Below are positions 21,301 to 36,300 of a stretch of DNA of 64,000 nt, one piece after another (within the stretch, counting starts at the first letter, position 1; each line of letters opens with the position of its first letter). The notes below the pieces were generated by a model, which saw only the letters and a list, made by a program, of their open reading frames with translations, was not told where the DNA came from and did no database searches. The position numbers and the translations under genes were made by a program. The stretch covers positions 18,414,001-18,478,000 of the forward strand of contig NC_088788.1 in NCBI RefSeq assembly GCF_949628265.1, read 5' to 3'. This stretch comes from Cloeon dipterum (Eukaryota; Arthropoda; Insecta; Ephemeroptera; Baetidae).

Positions 21301-24300
21301 CATTCGAGCAAATCTGTTCCAAACCAAAATAAATTTTCTTTTATTTTGCCGTTTATTTTCAATTGGCATTCTCCTCACCTGAGCGGCTTCACAGGCCCGG
21401 TACCGCCTGTCGCTTCCAACGCACTGCTTGCCGCCGTTTTCTGGCCTGGATATGCCTCAGTTTTAAATTCCAATTTTTTTTTTAATAAATTTTAAAATTC
21501 GTACCTCGGCTTGTCGCACCTTCTTGCCGCAACCTCGATACCTGAGCTGCCGGCGTCGAGACCTCCGGAGCCGTGCAGACAGCTGGAGGCGCACTCGGAA
21601 AAGGCGCTCCACTCGCCCCACGAGCCGGCCACCAGCCTCTCGGGCCAAAAGCCGGCTTGTTGCGCCGACAAACCCTTGGACACGCACCGGCCGCTCCGAC
21701 ACCACTTAAATTTAAGAAATAAAGCAATTTTTTTTTAAATTTTGTTAAGGCTTACCATGCTGATTCCGCAGGTTGTTCCTTCCAGGGCAGGGTGCGAGGT
21801 CCAGGTGTACCTGTCTCTCTGGCAGTGCAGGTCCCTGCAGACGTCGTCCAGCGGCTGCGTTTTGGCGTGAGAGCTGCCGCTACCGTATTTCAGCATGCCT
21901 TCAAATTTGATAAACAAAATCTTAAAGTTATGTTTGAATTTTCATTAGAAAATTAATTCAAAGAATTAAAATTTTCATTCACTTTTTGGTCAAAATTTAA
22001 CATTTAATTTATGGTCTCCGACAGTTAAATAAATAATATAGTATTTTTATTACATTGCTGATCAGCAGAGAATCTCTCTCCTGGCAAGAGTCCGCCGGCA
22101 GCGTGGTCCAGTCCTGGCTCCGGTACACTCCGGTCCCACAAACAACTCGCCTGCTCAGTTCTGCCCAAAAATCAAACTATCACAAAATGCTCTCAGAAAT
22201 AATTAATTTCAAAGTTAGTACTCGAGGAAATTCTCCAGGTACTTCCTGCTGCACTGCGACCAGGTGATCTTGCCCGAGCCCAGCGTGGGTGACATGATGA
22301 AACTGCCTGGGTCGCACTCGTTGTCGGACATAGGCCCGTCGTGACGCATTCCCAAACTGCAGACCATGATTTTTTTTAATTAAGTCAAGTGATTATATTT
22401 TTAAAATAATTCATACTTATGACCGATTTCATGCGCGACAACGTAGACGCTCTCAAAGTGGCGCCCCTCGTTCACCGTGCAACTGCTGGCCCGCGAGCAC
22501 ATCCCTCCCACAGGCGCCAACCCTGAAGAAAATAAAAAATATTAATATTTTATTCCATACTGTAATTTTTCTTATAAGTAAAAGATACAAGAAAAATGTA
22601 TCACGTTATACGCTTTTAAAATAAAAAAAAAAATGCTCACCGACCACCTGCGACGACAGTTTTCCAGGCGACTTGCCGCCGAGCTGGACATAGAGGTCGA
22701 GGCCGGTGAGCAGCACGGCGTGATCCCAGTGCAAGGGGTCGCTGTCCAACGCCGGATTCTCGAGTCGCTGCCACTTGCAGAAGCTAGACAGGAAGCGGTC
22801 GATGTCGTGCGAGCGGGTCAGCCCCGCCGGCTCGGCGTGCAGCACCTCCAGCCGCTTCAACACGAAGGTCACCGCACGACCCAGCGACGCGTCGTGGTAC
22901 AGCAGTTGCACCTGAAGACGAAAATTAAAATTATTGTTGGTTTAGAGACCTCCTGGGATATTGGATTTAATTCTTGTATTAATCTGGTTACATTGTAATT
23001 CATCAATGGATTTTTTTAACATTATTAAGAAATCTAAGAAGTTTCCAATCCTGCACTGACTTCAACAATTCACTTTGTTATAAGTGACAATCATTTTAAG
23101 GCAGGTTGTTTTTATTAAAGTCATTCAAACGGCTAAATGAAAAATCAAACACGCAGCGTGTTAACGACCACGTTCCCTCCCATATCTATCAATGAGACCA
23201 GAACCGACCTACTACGCCGTTATGTACTCCTGATACAAAAGCGAACCAACGCGTCTCTTTATTTCACCACTTAGTTGAACGGCCAATATTCCCACTCCAG
23301 AGATGTTTCCCACTCAATCCGGTGTGTGGCGTAGAGAGACTGAGCGGCAAACGCGCTTTAAAAACTAATTTTACCTAAACTAACCACTATTAAACCACTC
23401 CGAAAGAATTTTTACTAAAAATATATTTAAAAAGAGAAATATGAAAGAAATACACACTCAGTTAATTCAATAAAATTCAAATTTATCTAGAAAAAAACTA
23501 TATAATTCGATAATATTCCATTATTTTAATTTTTTCGACGCACGGTAGTTTTTTCTGGGGTGAGTTAGGTTTTGATGAAGGAGGGTGTGTTAATCCATTT
23601 TTAGGATGATTTCAAACATTCAAGACCAGTTACGATGCAATTAACGCTGGAAATTTTAATTAATTCTTATTTGGCTAGCGGCGGTGAATGAGGAGTGAGA
23701 AGTGGCAGGGGTTAACCACCCTGAAACCTTTTTGGCTCGTCAGGGGACATCAAGACGAGTTAACTGGTGTGCAGTTTTTTAATTTCTCACCAGCGGATAA
23801 TTTTGTGAAAAAAAAAACGGAACAAATATCCAGGAAGTACTCAAATTTTGATTCTAAAATTTTACAAAACATTCTTTGTGTCACCACATATATGTCAAAC
23901 TGACGTTGATATGACGGGAAAAATTTTGTCCAATTTATTTAAAATATTTATGTTTTCGCCGAAATATTTCTAAATCAACAAATATTTTAATAATTAGGAA
24001 AAAACAACTCACCGCATTGATCATGGCGAGGACAACCCTGGTGACTTCTCTTTCGGTGTCTCTCGGAAAGTTGACGGCCATGTGTCTGAAGAGGTCTCGG
24101 TCCACGAAGACGGCCAGCTCGACGAACAGCGGCCCGTTGTGCAGGACGCCGCGGCCGCTCCTGCGACGGTTTGAGGCTATGGCTGCTGGCGATGGCCGCC
24201 ACCAGCCCCTCGTCGTCGCGCCAACCCCTGCACCACCACCCCTGAAAGATCGCTGGAACAAGAAATAAATTAGGAAAAAGACAAATTTTAACTACTGTAA

Positions 24301-27300
24301 GAAATGTTAAATTTACTACAATATATATATTTGGTTTAATTTACTGATTGTGATTATTTATTAAATTTTTAATATTCACTATTTAACCTTTTGTCACAAA
24401 ATTAAAGCACCAATCAAATCTTTTAGTTATATTTTATATATTTGCTTCCAGGAAATTTCTTAGGATTTATGAACATAATAATGCAATTAATGTCTTACTT
24501 GTAATCGTGATCATGATATTAATAACAATAATACTTCGGTTCTGAAGAAAAAAAATTAACGAAACATCCCTTTATGCAGAGCATGTCTTTGCAATATATC
24601 AACTCAAAATCTTCAAGACACAACTGGTGCTAATTAAAAAATTGTCCGTAAATAATTACCCTTTGTCTCATTACAATTAAATTCGCGGTGTGAGTGTGTT
24701 TCTCAAGGTTGGCAGGCGACGGTTCCCGAAATAATTTCCCTATTGACTCAGTTAATAGTTTTTTTTTCGCGAATGTCAACTTGGAGGTCGGCAATAAAGC
24801 AGCAGCGCCATTGTTTCACATTTTTATAATCTCATCCGATCTCGGCACGAAAACTTTATTACATTATTCACTTTCACTGCTCGCGTGGAACAAGAAGAGC
24901 ATCTAGCATTTCAATAAAATATACAGTCCCAGGCGGCGCGGCAATGAATATTTTTCTGACGAGCGCCATAATTAGCCGCGGGATTTTTCGAGCCTCGCGG
25001 GGAGGCTGTGCACCAGTTGCAGCCGAGATTGCATAGCACCGCATTGTTATGCTAATTTGGAAAACGCGCACGCTCGTAACAATTAATCGCGAGAGAGGCT
25101 GCGCGCGCGTGTGTGTTTTAATTTGAATCTCTCTCTTGCTCTTTCTCGCTGTTGTTATCAATCGAGCGAGCGCAATTGGAGCCGTGAGAAAGTGTCACGG
25201 CCGCAGGAAAAGTGCTTTTTAATTATCCTCATTCATCGTTATTATGCAAGTCGGCTGCATGCGGAGAGGAAAGGCGATTTATATATTTATTGTTCGCCAG
25301 TGCTTAATGCAGCGTGCATGCGTGAGTTATCTGCCACTGGACCCGCTGCACACAGGAGAACGGAAGCAAAATATCTTACCGACGCGGGTGTGCAATCGAT
25401 TTTAATACAATTGCTGTCCGGAGAAAGTGACTTTGCATTATCTGTAGGAATTCCTGCGAAGGATCGTAATTATATTTTATGATCAACTTTGTATCATTAT
25501 TGCGATTACAAGTTTCCACGAGAGATTTAGATTTTACTGTCTGCAATTTTGAAACGTTTTTTTGAGAGGTGTCGATAAATCAAGTTTATCGGAAATATTT
25601 AATACGTTTTTTTCGGAAAATCGGGGTGTAATTTGGGAAACTGGGCCAATTGGAGCAATTTTTTAATATTGTACAAACGTATATTACTTTAAAACACAAA
25701 TAATTATAACTATTTTATTTGAAAATTGATGTAAATTTAAATATGCGTAGACAAATTTGTTTATGACTACATTTAAAAAACAGCGACTATAATAAACATA
25801 ATAATACGATTGGGCCCTTCAGTCAGTTTTCCAATTTGAGCTCCTCGCGCGTTCATGTTGCCAAAACTTGAAAATTTGGTTCGAACTGTGAGTGAACGAA
25901 ATTTCACCTAGTTTTCTTGAATATGAATCGATTAAAATAAATGAAATATTCAAATTTTTGGTTCTCAGATTTAGATTTTTTATTTTGCACGTGAATGTAT
26001 TTATGGAAACTTTTTCATCGAAACTTTATACCAAATCATTTATTTTGAAGCCAATTGGCAGCTAATTTTTTTAAAGTTTGCTCATTTCACGGTCAAGTCT
26101 TTTTGTGAAGCTATAAATAGCAAAAAGGCTGGTGAGTCGAGGCGGATGAAATAGAAAAGATAGAAAAGCTAGATAACTTTTTGCCAGTCTGGAGGCGTTT
26201 CGGACCTCTGAATGACAGCTGCCCTAGCCCGTCAATAAAGTGATTACTTTACGATACTGGCCGAGCCATTAGTGTCTGCTGGCCGTTGCGAGTTTGATGT
26301 CTTGTTTAGTGCTGAATTTACGACTAATGTAGTCGCTGATCAAGTACCAAACACGTCGCGCGAGTTTGTCAATTAAGCCATCGCACAGCTAGCCGCGCGC
26401 CGAGAAAATCTCCGCCCGGGGCCCATAATGCTCTTTTTCGACGCACCGTTTACGACCTGATGGCCTTTAATTTTTGCTCCAATTTGGGCATTTGGAACAC
26501 TGCTCACGCGAGGCTGATAGTGCTAGCAATAAACTAGACGCTGCACAGGTTGCATACCCCCGGGTTTTAAGGAACAGTTTTTTAATAGCAACAATGATTT
26601 TAATTTGAACAAAATGACTACTTTTTCAATTTTTCCAATGCGGTGTGTATCTCCACATATCAGGCGTATTTTAATTTAAATAAAGTTCCATCCGCAAGAG
26701 ATTACACCAGAGGCAAACGTGTGAGAGACAAATTACAACAGAAATTATTGCAGCATTTTATTTTTTAAATAATTTACAAAAAATTAAACATCAATTTACA
26801 CATTATCCTTCAGTTTTTCCGCTTTTATACATCTTTACTTTTTTGAATAAATAAAAAATTAAACATCTTTGTCTTACAATTGATTTATAGGCAACGTACT
26901 GAGAATAAATAATGCCAGAAGTTTCTCCATCAATAGCGAATTAAATCGAAGGCAAACACGGTCGGTCGGGCGCAGTGACTCACCTTGAAGAATTCGTTGA
27001 GGTTCCTCTTCTCCCTCTTGAGCGCCCTCTCGGCGGCGCACTCGAGGTCCTGGAGGTGCGCTGGGGGCGCCTGGCCCCTGATGAGAATGTGGGGCGTGTC
27101 TGCCAGGGCGACGGCCCTTCTCGTCGGCGCTCTGCGGGTCAGTCTATTGGGCAGTGGGCTTATCACTTGATACTCGTGGTCCCGCACGATCAGACCCCGC
27201 TGCGAAAGATGACATAAATAAAATCCAGATTAAAAATCTACAAATAATAAATTTACAATTTTTATTATCGACTTACAAATAATTTTTTGTTATATTTTGT

Positions 27301-30300
27301 GATCACCGGGCACTAAGATTTCTCAAATTGCTATATGTAGTGCCGATATTACTCAACTCAATTAAAGAGCTTACCAATTTTGTAAAATAAAAATAAAAAA
27401 CAAATTTTTACCGGTCAATTAAATTAGCTGCGGTCGATTGTTTGAAGTCATAATCGGAATTTCTAGCCTTCAGAAATTAAAAAATATCTTTTTACTTTAC
27501 GAAATTCATCAACGGCCTTGACACTTTACGCATCCGGTGCAACACACACGCCAATTAATGAGCATCGCGAATGAAGCGAACAAAAACGGTGCAACGGTCC
27601 TTGATGTTTGCCCAAAAAGGCGAGCGTGCCGAATACGCTCTCAATCAAATGACACGCATTCATTAATTTCACGTCGATTGGAAACTCACGATGACGCCCC
27701 CGCAGAGCGACACGGCGGCCTGTCCATGCTTCTTGGACGCGCCATCGACCACTTGGTTGGCGTCTCCGCGAAACAGGCACTCCTCCTCGCGCCGCACCGT
27801 CCAGTCCGGCAGCTGCGACGTCGAGTTAGCGTAGCGCGACAGAACCAGCAGTCCGTCGTCCACCACGTCTGAAAGGAGGCATTTTATGATTTGGCAAAAA
27901 TCGGAAAAATAAATCGGGAAGTTTTCAAAATATTGTGGATGAATTTAGGGTAAAAGAGGATGATGAAAAAGAGATGGGAAATAGACAAAAATAATTATAA
28001 CAGGTCCAGGCGTTTTTTTATTTCGGAACAGAGGGTATATTAGCAAATTTTATGTTATTTTATATTCCTAAAGACACTAGAGAATTTGTTTTTCTTGGGA
28101 TTTTTCTAATAATTTAATAACCCATTGTTAGACAACATTTATTTAAAATATATTATTTTCCAGACATACCACAAAGAGTCGAAACAAATTTCAAAATTAT
28201 CAATTGGAGTTTATATTCATGATAATAATTAAAATTTCTTGTGTTGAAAAAAGACTTGGTCAAAAAGAAACTTTTATAGAAACAATTATGTTTTAAAGTA
28301 TAAAAAAGCAACAAACAAATTAGTAACGTGCGAAGGCGTTTTAATATCAGGTCTTCCTCTAAATTGCAGAATAAATCAACTAAGCATTAGTTCCGGATAA
28401 TTTGTTCTTGCAGCGTGAAAAATTGCCTCATGGTGCGGTTGTTGCAGCAAAATTAGGTTTGCGGTATTTACGGGGCCTAAATAGCTGGAACCAGCCTGAT
28501 TTGGACGAAAGGCGTGTGAATGAAGCTCAGTCAGAAACTGTTATACCCGCAATTTGTTTTATTACTGAACTGATTCGATCATATTTGACATCAAGAAGTA
28601 ATTTCCTTTCTGAGAAAAGTGGTAAAAAGATGCTCACTACTGGAAGGAGGTAGGTGTTCGAGGCTGAGGAGCAATGGTGCCTCGGTGCGATTGGTGAACA
28701 CGAGTCGGACGCTCCTCGCCGGAGTGTACGCGGCGTTCTCGTCGGTTTCGCCGGCGCTTTCGTTGATCCTCTCATGCACTCGGCGGCGGCGCCGTCGCCG
28801 CCAAGACTCCTTCGGCCACACCACACTCACTCGTTTTAGAAATTCCGGCTCTGAAATCACAAAATAGACAACTGTTTGTGAGCAATATTTTCAAATGGAA
28901 AGAAACATCACAATATCCTAAAGCAGTCTGAATTGGCAAAGCACCCGAAAAAATCCTTGTATTTTGCACAAAAGTTCATGAGATGATACCATTTTTGCCA
29001 AAGTTAATTTTTCTGGTTGATATTTTTTCAGTAAAGTGATTGCATACTTTTCAAATACGGTCAGGCTGTCTCCCTACTTGAAATCTTATTTTATTTCACA
29101 ACGAAGTTTCCCCAAAAAGAGTTTCACAAAATGTTGGATAGATCTCGACGAGAGAAATCGAAATCTGCCAAGCGCTGTAAGTTTTGGTTATGATTGGCAA
29201 AAATTTAATTTTTATTGTATAGCAAAAGGTCCTCTTTTGATTATTGCACATTGTGGAACACTGATAGTGCGACAAATAATTAAAGAGGATTGATGCTGCA
29301 AAATCATGGAAAATCCTTGTTGCCAATACATGAACTCATCCCTTAGAAATCAGAAGAAGCCAAATTTTACCTAAGTAAATTTTTGTGGAAAGTGGCTGCA
29401 TAGTTAGAATCCTTTACAAATGGTGAGGACTTTCTCCTTACTTGAAATTCTATTTTATTTAACATCAAAGAGTTTCCATAAAAGGTTTCATACGATGTTG
29501 GATAGACTTCGACGAGAGGAATCGAAATATGCCAAGAAAATGTGGTCAAGCACTGTAAATATTGGAGAATTTGCACTGTAGCAAGGTCCTTTTTTGACTA
29601 TTGCGAATTGCAGAACAAATTATTTATCAAACAACTGCTTGTTGCATCCAAAAAATCTAATAACTTTCAACTGTCGCCCTGTGTCGATCCACTTTAAGCG
29701 AAATTAACTTGATAGAGTTAAAAGCTGGTAAAACGTGTATCTCATGGCTTTATCCAATTTCATTCTGATGTAAATTTAATTTATCTCGCATACAATCCAA
29801 GAACACTTATTTCACACGGCTCCCGATCCTGTTCTTGACCTAAACGGTACTCCAATCCAAAGAAATTGGTATCGTGCGCAGCCCAGTCAAGTTAGGATTG
29901 CAGCCTTGCGTAATAATGATTTGAGCAAATCAATCGTGCCATTAGCTGCCGCCTCTGACTGATGGGCGAGCGTGTGTGTGTGAATAAAAAAGCAGATTTA
30001 TTCAAATGATGCGTAAGGACGAGTTGAACGAACCGAGCCACAGGCATGACTGTTCGCCGAAATTTATGCAGGGCGTGTTCTCTGGGCCTAACTAGCTAAC
30101 CATCTCTTAATGACCGCCATTAATTATAGATTTAGCCGCCGCAGCCTGGTCTAGTCTGTGCCGGCTTTTGCCCTATTGTCTGTTTGTCTTAATAAATCGG
30201 GAGGCTGGCCCTGCCTTCGCCGTTTAGCGACATAATCGCAACTCATACACGTGTTTGCGGTTTGCATTATGGGCCTCCGCGCTGCGCTGGGTAAATGCAA

Positions 30301-33300
30301 ATCCTGATCCGATGGGCCGAAAAATAAACACACGCACACGCGAGCGTAATTAATTCAAAAATTATTCTACCAACTCATTTGCATATTCATGTGCTGCAGG
30401 CCCACCTTGCAAAGAAATTCTCATCTTTCGCTCTTAGCTCTCACACTTTATTGCTTAATAAATTTCGCGCAACATTTTTTCTTGACGTTAATTTTTCACT
30501 TGCCTCTGACGAAATGGAAATGATAGAATCAATTATATTTTCTCAATTTTTATGACTGCGTGTCTCTTTCGTCGAGATGATATCGCAGCGGAATTTTATC
30601 CTCGACTAAATCTGTGATGAGGAGCATAACCTAGGCTGGTCTACGACTTGAATAAATTCCAAGGACGGTGCGATAAAATGAGAAAAGAATATAACCCGAA
30701 GTAATAAATATACAAAGCAGTAATTAAAAATAACCCAAGATGTCAAATTAAAATATTAAATAGGTAAAATTTCATTTTGATGTATTTTAGGGCCAAAAAA
30801 GTTCCACAGAAATACTCGCCGTCCATCAGTTGCTAAAATATTCTGATATCAAGTAATATTTTCTGGGAGAATAAAATGCAGAGTTTAGGGTATTTATTTA
30901 AAGATGCGCTGCTATTTTATACATATTTTAGGGCACGATGCGGGAACTTTCCTAGTGAACGCGTGACCTGTAACAACTACGCGAATTTAAATATTTTGTG
31001 CAAATAAAAACCTTAATTTTCGGCAATTAAAAGCGATTTTAAGTTGTTTTCTGGCGTTTTCAGAGATTAATTAAGGGATAAATTGAATGGTTCACTTGAA
31101 ATGTTTTTCATGTTTTTCTGGGAACGAAAATTCAGCTATAAATTAATGGAACATATTTGTAATTTTTCATCTATACAGAACAACATTTTAATTTTTTTTA
31201 ACCTTTCATAAACAAAAAACTAACATGGATAGCCAAAAAATGTTTCAAATTTTTACATTTTTCCAGTGCAAAAATAATGTCACTTTCGAAGGGTAAAAAT
31301 GTCCATAATTAGTTAAGATGTGTCGTCCAAATAGAGTTTAGAAATATCCCAATTAGTTATAGACAATGAATCGCTGATCTTTGTAAATTGAGTTCTTAAT
31401 ATCCCTTCCTCTCACAAGTTGAATACAATTCAAGTCAACGGCAAGTAGTTTCATTCCTAAACCAGGGTAATCTCACGGTAGTGAACCATTTATTCCATCA
31501 AAGTGCTTAGAAAAAGGAAAAAATGTGCAGCGACTGCAGAAGTCCACGATTCGCCGTCACGGCGGAAAAATAAATGAAATCTCAATTACCGTCGTTCGTG
31601 AGTTCGTTAGCAAAGGAGGAGAAGAGTTGGAGAGCAGCCGCCGCTTATTGTTGTAACGTTGAGCGCGGTCAGTTTCTTTTCTCATTGCGAATAAACAATG
31701 TGTGAGCTAGCCGTTCAATTTACTTCGGAATGAAGTGCTGGAACTGGAAAGAGTCATGCTCTATTTGCAAAGCGCATTTCAATTCTGCCGTGCCGGGAAG
31801 CCTACTTTTCGAAATTAATTGCGCCACCCACCGCCGCCACAAAGGCAAACACGCATAATTGCCATCCGGATCGAGCGCATGATCACGAAAGCTAGAGCTT
31901 TTTATTGTGTCTCTCAACCTGCATTATAATGTGATAGTTGATTGAATAGATTTTTTATAATTCAGAACGGATCAGAGTACAGGGGAGAACTCAAATTCTA
32001 TTAAAGCAGCACTGGAAATGAATTTTTGACAGTGCCAATCGATTCCTGAGAGATTTCTAGATAGATAGCCAAATCTCTCGGGTGAAAATTTGACAAGACG
32101 TGCTGAAAACTGGCAGAAACGTCAAAAAACCTAATTCTTGGTTAGTAATAAGTTCCGTCCACCAATCTATGATGAGTGCGGTTTTCTGATTGGATGCAGC
32201 GCTGGCCAAAGATCGAGACAGCAGCGCCACAGCGACAGCAAGCGCAAGGAGCAAGATGCAGGTCAGTCAGCAGCTAGACTCATCGCTTGCATTGACTCGC
32301 TTCCCCTGTCTGTCGCTGTGGCGCTGCTGTCTCGATTTTTGACCAGCGCTGCGTCTAATCAGAGGACCACTCTCTGCTCTGATTGGTCGGTGGCGTTCTT
32401 GTGGCCAGGTATAGTCCAAATACCCGCCGTGGTAACAACTGTTTTTTAAGTTTCCACCGATTTTCGGCACGTCGCGTCGAATTGTCTACAGAGTAATTCG
32501 GCTACCGTACCTCTGTCCTAATCACAGGTTTGTATATTTTAAGATTTGAATAGAGGCTTGAAGAATTGAAAGATGACCTGTTTGATATTAAACAATAATT
32601 TTAACGTACATTGTTAGTGAAACTTAAAATATTTAATATAAAAAAGAATAAATCTTTGGGTATCATAAAAAAATTTGGTTAGAAAATTTCGAGCGCCAAT
32701 TTTTTTTAAAAAATATGTCAATGACTAGACGGATGAAATTAAACGAGGACTTGTCTATGGGTATGGGAGCTGGGAGCTCGAGCACGCTCTGCAGCCCAGA
32801 CAACACAATGCTGCTGGTGTTTGTTTATCTGGCATAAGTAATTAGTGCTCACAGAGGCGATGAGGAGGATATTTTGCAAGCGCACGCAGCGTGAGCACAA
32901 AAAGAAAAAAACTCATTTTCTTCGCCTGCCATTGAGTTTTCTCCAGAATTCTCCTGTCATTCATTCTGCTTTTCCGATTTGTTTGTCTTTGAACAAAGCT
33001 GAGACGAAACGGAGAAGCGCAGATGGTGCGTGTGTGCGTGAAATGCGATTTTCTCATTTGCCGCTGGCCCATTCATGAGCAAATAGGTCTCATTAAAATC
33101 AAATAAAGTCGTGACCGCCATGAATACAAGCCGCTTGCGCTCTGTCCGATTTTATTGCACTTTTTATTTTCGCTGCTCCCTCCCAAATTACTCTACGCCT
33201 CTCGACACAACGCATCTTCTCGAATATTGACTCTGCAAGATCCAGAACAAGACTGAGGCTCTTCTGTCCCACATTTATTTTCGTTTGGACGAATTTACCG

Positions 33301-36300
33301 TCGCAAATGGGAAGAATAACTTACTCTATTTCACAACTGCAATAATCACTTTCAAAATATTAACAAATGTTTGTTTTACTAGTATAAAAAAATAAAACAA
33401 TCTCAAAATGACTCAATATTTTTTAAATTGCAATTTAAATTGCCTGCGTGTGTATTTGCTTATTTTTTAATTTGCTCATACATTTTCAGTTCAATGTTTC
33501 CTTTTTTTTAATTAAAAATGATTGAATATGCAGGATGAAATTAAAATCCTTAACTCTTCTACAATTTATTAGAAAAATTATTTAAAGAAAAAATTCCAAT
33601 TCAAGATGTGTGCTGCGCAAAAATGGATGCCTTCAGTTCCATTCTCTCTTTCACACACATAATTCATATATCTGAAACATGCAAATCACTAAATCTGCCA
33701 GGTTAGGAAAAGAGAAAATAAATTGCAAAATAATGATATGGCAATAAAATAAACTGTTTACACCTCAGAAACGGAGCCGACGCGAAATTGACAGCCGCCT
33801 AATCACGATGAATTTCCGACTGGATAAATTGGCCGACACACTTCAATATAAGGTGCGCTCGGGCGTTTTTCAATGCCAACAAAACGTGAAATACTGCAAG
33901 AAATTGCCATCACGCGTGTTTTTACCACGCGCAAATAAGGCGGTGGAAATGAAATTCGCGCACATACCATCACGTCTGAACAATTCCTCCTCTGGACCAA
34001 ACAGATTCTTCCACTCGTGCGTTGTCAGCAATCTTTTCAGGTTCTGTTCCGTCACCTGAAACGAGATGAAAATTCGTAGTAGAGGACATCTTAAGAACAT
34101 TTTTTTTAAATGTATAAGAGGTTTTGTAAATGTTGTGAGAAGAGAGACGAAATAGTTTCTGTTGTTCCTGATGATTCCTTTTGCTGTAAAAATCTCAAGT
34201 TTTTCATCTTTCAGTTTAAAGAAAAAATTGCTCCTATATATTTTAAAATTTATGAGGAAATTAATGCAAACACTTTATTAGAAACTCGTAATTAAGTGGA
34301 GGTAAAAGTCTCAAGACGCAAGAATCTCTCGGGAAGCAGTTAGAAAAATTTCCTCGCGCGTGGAGGATTTTCAACCTGAATGCACACCAAAGAGCAAATA
34401 ACATTTCAAGTGCTTGGCAAATTGAATTATCCTTTTCCAACAACAAAGAGAGGAAAAACAGCGCTGCACCGCGAGCGATAATGATTGCAGAGAGTGCATT
34501 GTGCAACGGCGATTACAGTGATTAAGCAGCATAGTCCGCGCCGCTCCGAGCAAAAGTTCTTTGAACTCGCGACGAGCAATTTTTGCACAAAATGCGCGCG
34601 GCCGAGTTTGACTGACGTTTTGACATTCTCATTACCGCGCAGCGCTGGGATCCCGATTGCCATTGTCCGAGAGCAGCGGCCGGCGAAAATGGCCTGTCAT
34701 CGTCTGAGAGCCTCTTTGCAATTTTTTATTTAATTATCGCCACGATCTAATACCCGACTTCTATTCATCGAGAATAAGAATGCAGCTAAATGCTGCAAGG
34801 TATTTCGAGCCCCAAATTAAAGAGGAAAAGAAATATTAAAATGAGATCAGAGAGAGGCGTTTAGAAATTGAAAAACAAAATTTGTGAATTTCACTTGTGA
34901 CGACGAGTCGTTTTTTCCAAAAATTGGATCTCAAAAGTGCTTGATGCTTTTAACTTTTATTTGTGCACAATACTTTTTTAGCAAAGTTAATTTTATCGAC
35001 ATAAGTTTTGAATTTACTAAAGAAAGTTTAGTTTTGCATAATTATTTATTTTCGTTTTTTATCATTAAGGGGTTATATTTGATTAAAGTACGTCTTTAAA
35101 GTACGTTTTAGATATGTACGTGACGTAAATATCTAAGATAAATTACAAATTAATAATCACAATGAAAAATAAGAATAAAAATACATTTTTTTAACAAAAT
35201 TTATTGGTCGAATTTAATTTTCCAGGTGTTTGTTTTTTCTCATTTATAACTTTATTTTGTAAAATGCAAGCAAGTGCTTATTTAAGAACAACTAGATCTG
35301 TTTTGTTAATTTATTGGGAAAAGGACGCTAATCTCATGCAAAACAGCTCTAATAACACGAAGAAACAACCTAATTTCCACAAACTCATGCGAACAATAAA
35401 TGTTCTCACGAGTGTGAAGCAGAGAGGAGCAACAAACCAGATTTTCACCAAAATCCGGCGACACTTTTGGCGCGAGGTGTGCTGGTATATAATATTAGCG
35501 ATGCGGTTTTTCATCCGCTCCAAATTTTCGTCCCTTTTGTGCGCATGCAGCGATTTCTGTGCTCATCGCGCGCAGCACAATTATTTGATTAAAGTGTGCA
35601 AAAGAGGATGCGTTGTGCGGAAACAGAGTGCACGCCGCGTTATCACAACGGAGTGTTCGGCCATTGTCAGAGAGAGACACACACAAGAGAAAAGCACCGC
35701 GGGACGCCTTTTGGAAACTGCGCGCAAATAAACAAGAGAGGCGCGCGTGACAAATTCATTTTGGGAAGGAGAGCAGCCCACGTCGTGTTGTTCCCAATGA
35801 CATCTCCATGAAGTGCACACGCGATCGTCGCGTTAAATTGCAATCCAGACTGAGTTTGGTTAAAAACAAAAAGGGTAGCCACATATTTGAATGAAGATAT
35901 GTGACTTCCGGAAGGTAATTTCACCTTTCTAATAAATCTCATTTTAATTGGAGAAATTTGTAGTTTTTTGTTTTTCCGGGAAAGCTCACCTGGTCAAATT
36001 AAAATGCAGTTATGCATTATAGGTTTAAATAATCTATTTTTTTTTAATTTGGCACGCGTAAAGGTTTTTTGTTAACAATCTAGAACGAGATAGAAATATA
36101 GTTAAATTTGAAGCTGCATAACACGTGATGGCACCAAATAGATTTTATTCCTGCTTAACTCGTGATATAACACAGTAAAATAACAATTTTTCTGGACGGA
36201 ATCCAAAATCAGTTAATTTTAAACTGCTGAGAGTTATATGAAATAAATATATGTTACACGTTTCAATGTTTAGTGTATTTTTAAAAACACGTATGAAGGG

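Larger units (their letters stand above)
28851..33967 (-). other. ADAMTS intron 2 with repeat copies and a long hairpin
   Basis: GT-AG intron of about 5.1 kb. It contains two tandem copies of a dispersed repeat (28916-29640), a GC-richer block near 29900-30420, and a 54 nt inverted repeat near 32.2 kb. No gene is supported inside. Confidence 0.75.

Noticed and set aside
35204..35731. 175-codon plus-strand frame in ADAMTS intron 1
   Set aside because: No known motif, no signal of splicing, unusual mixed composition; most likely chance in a GC-richer island.
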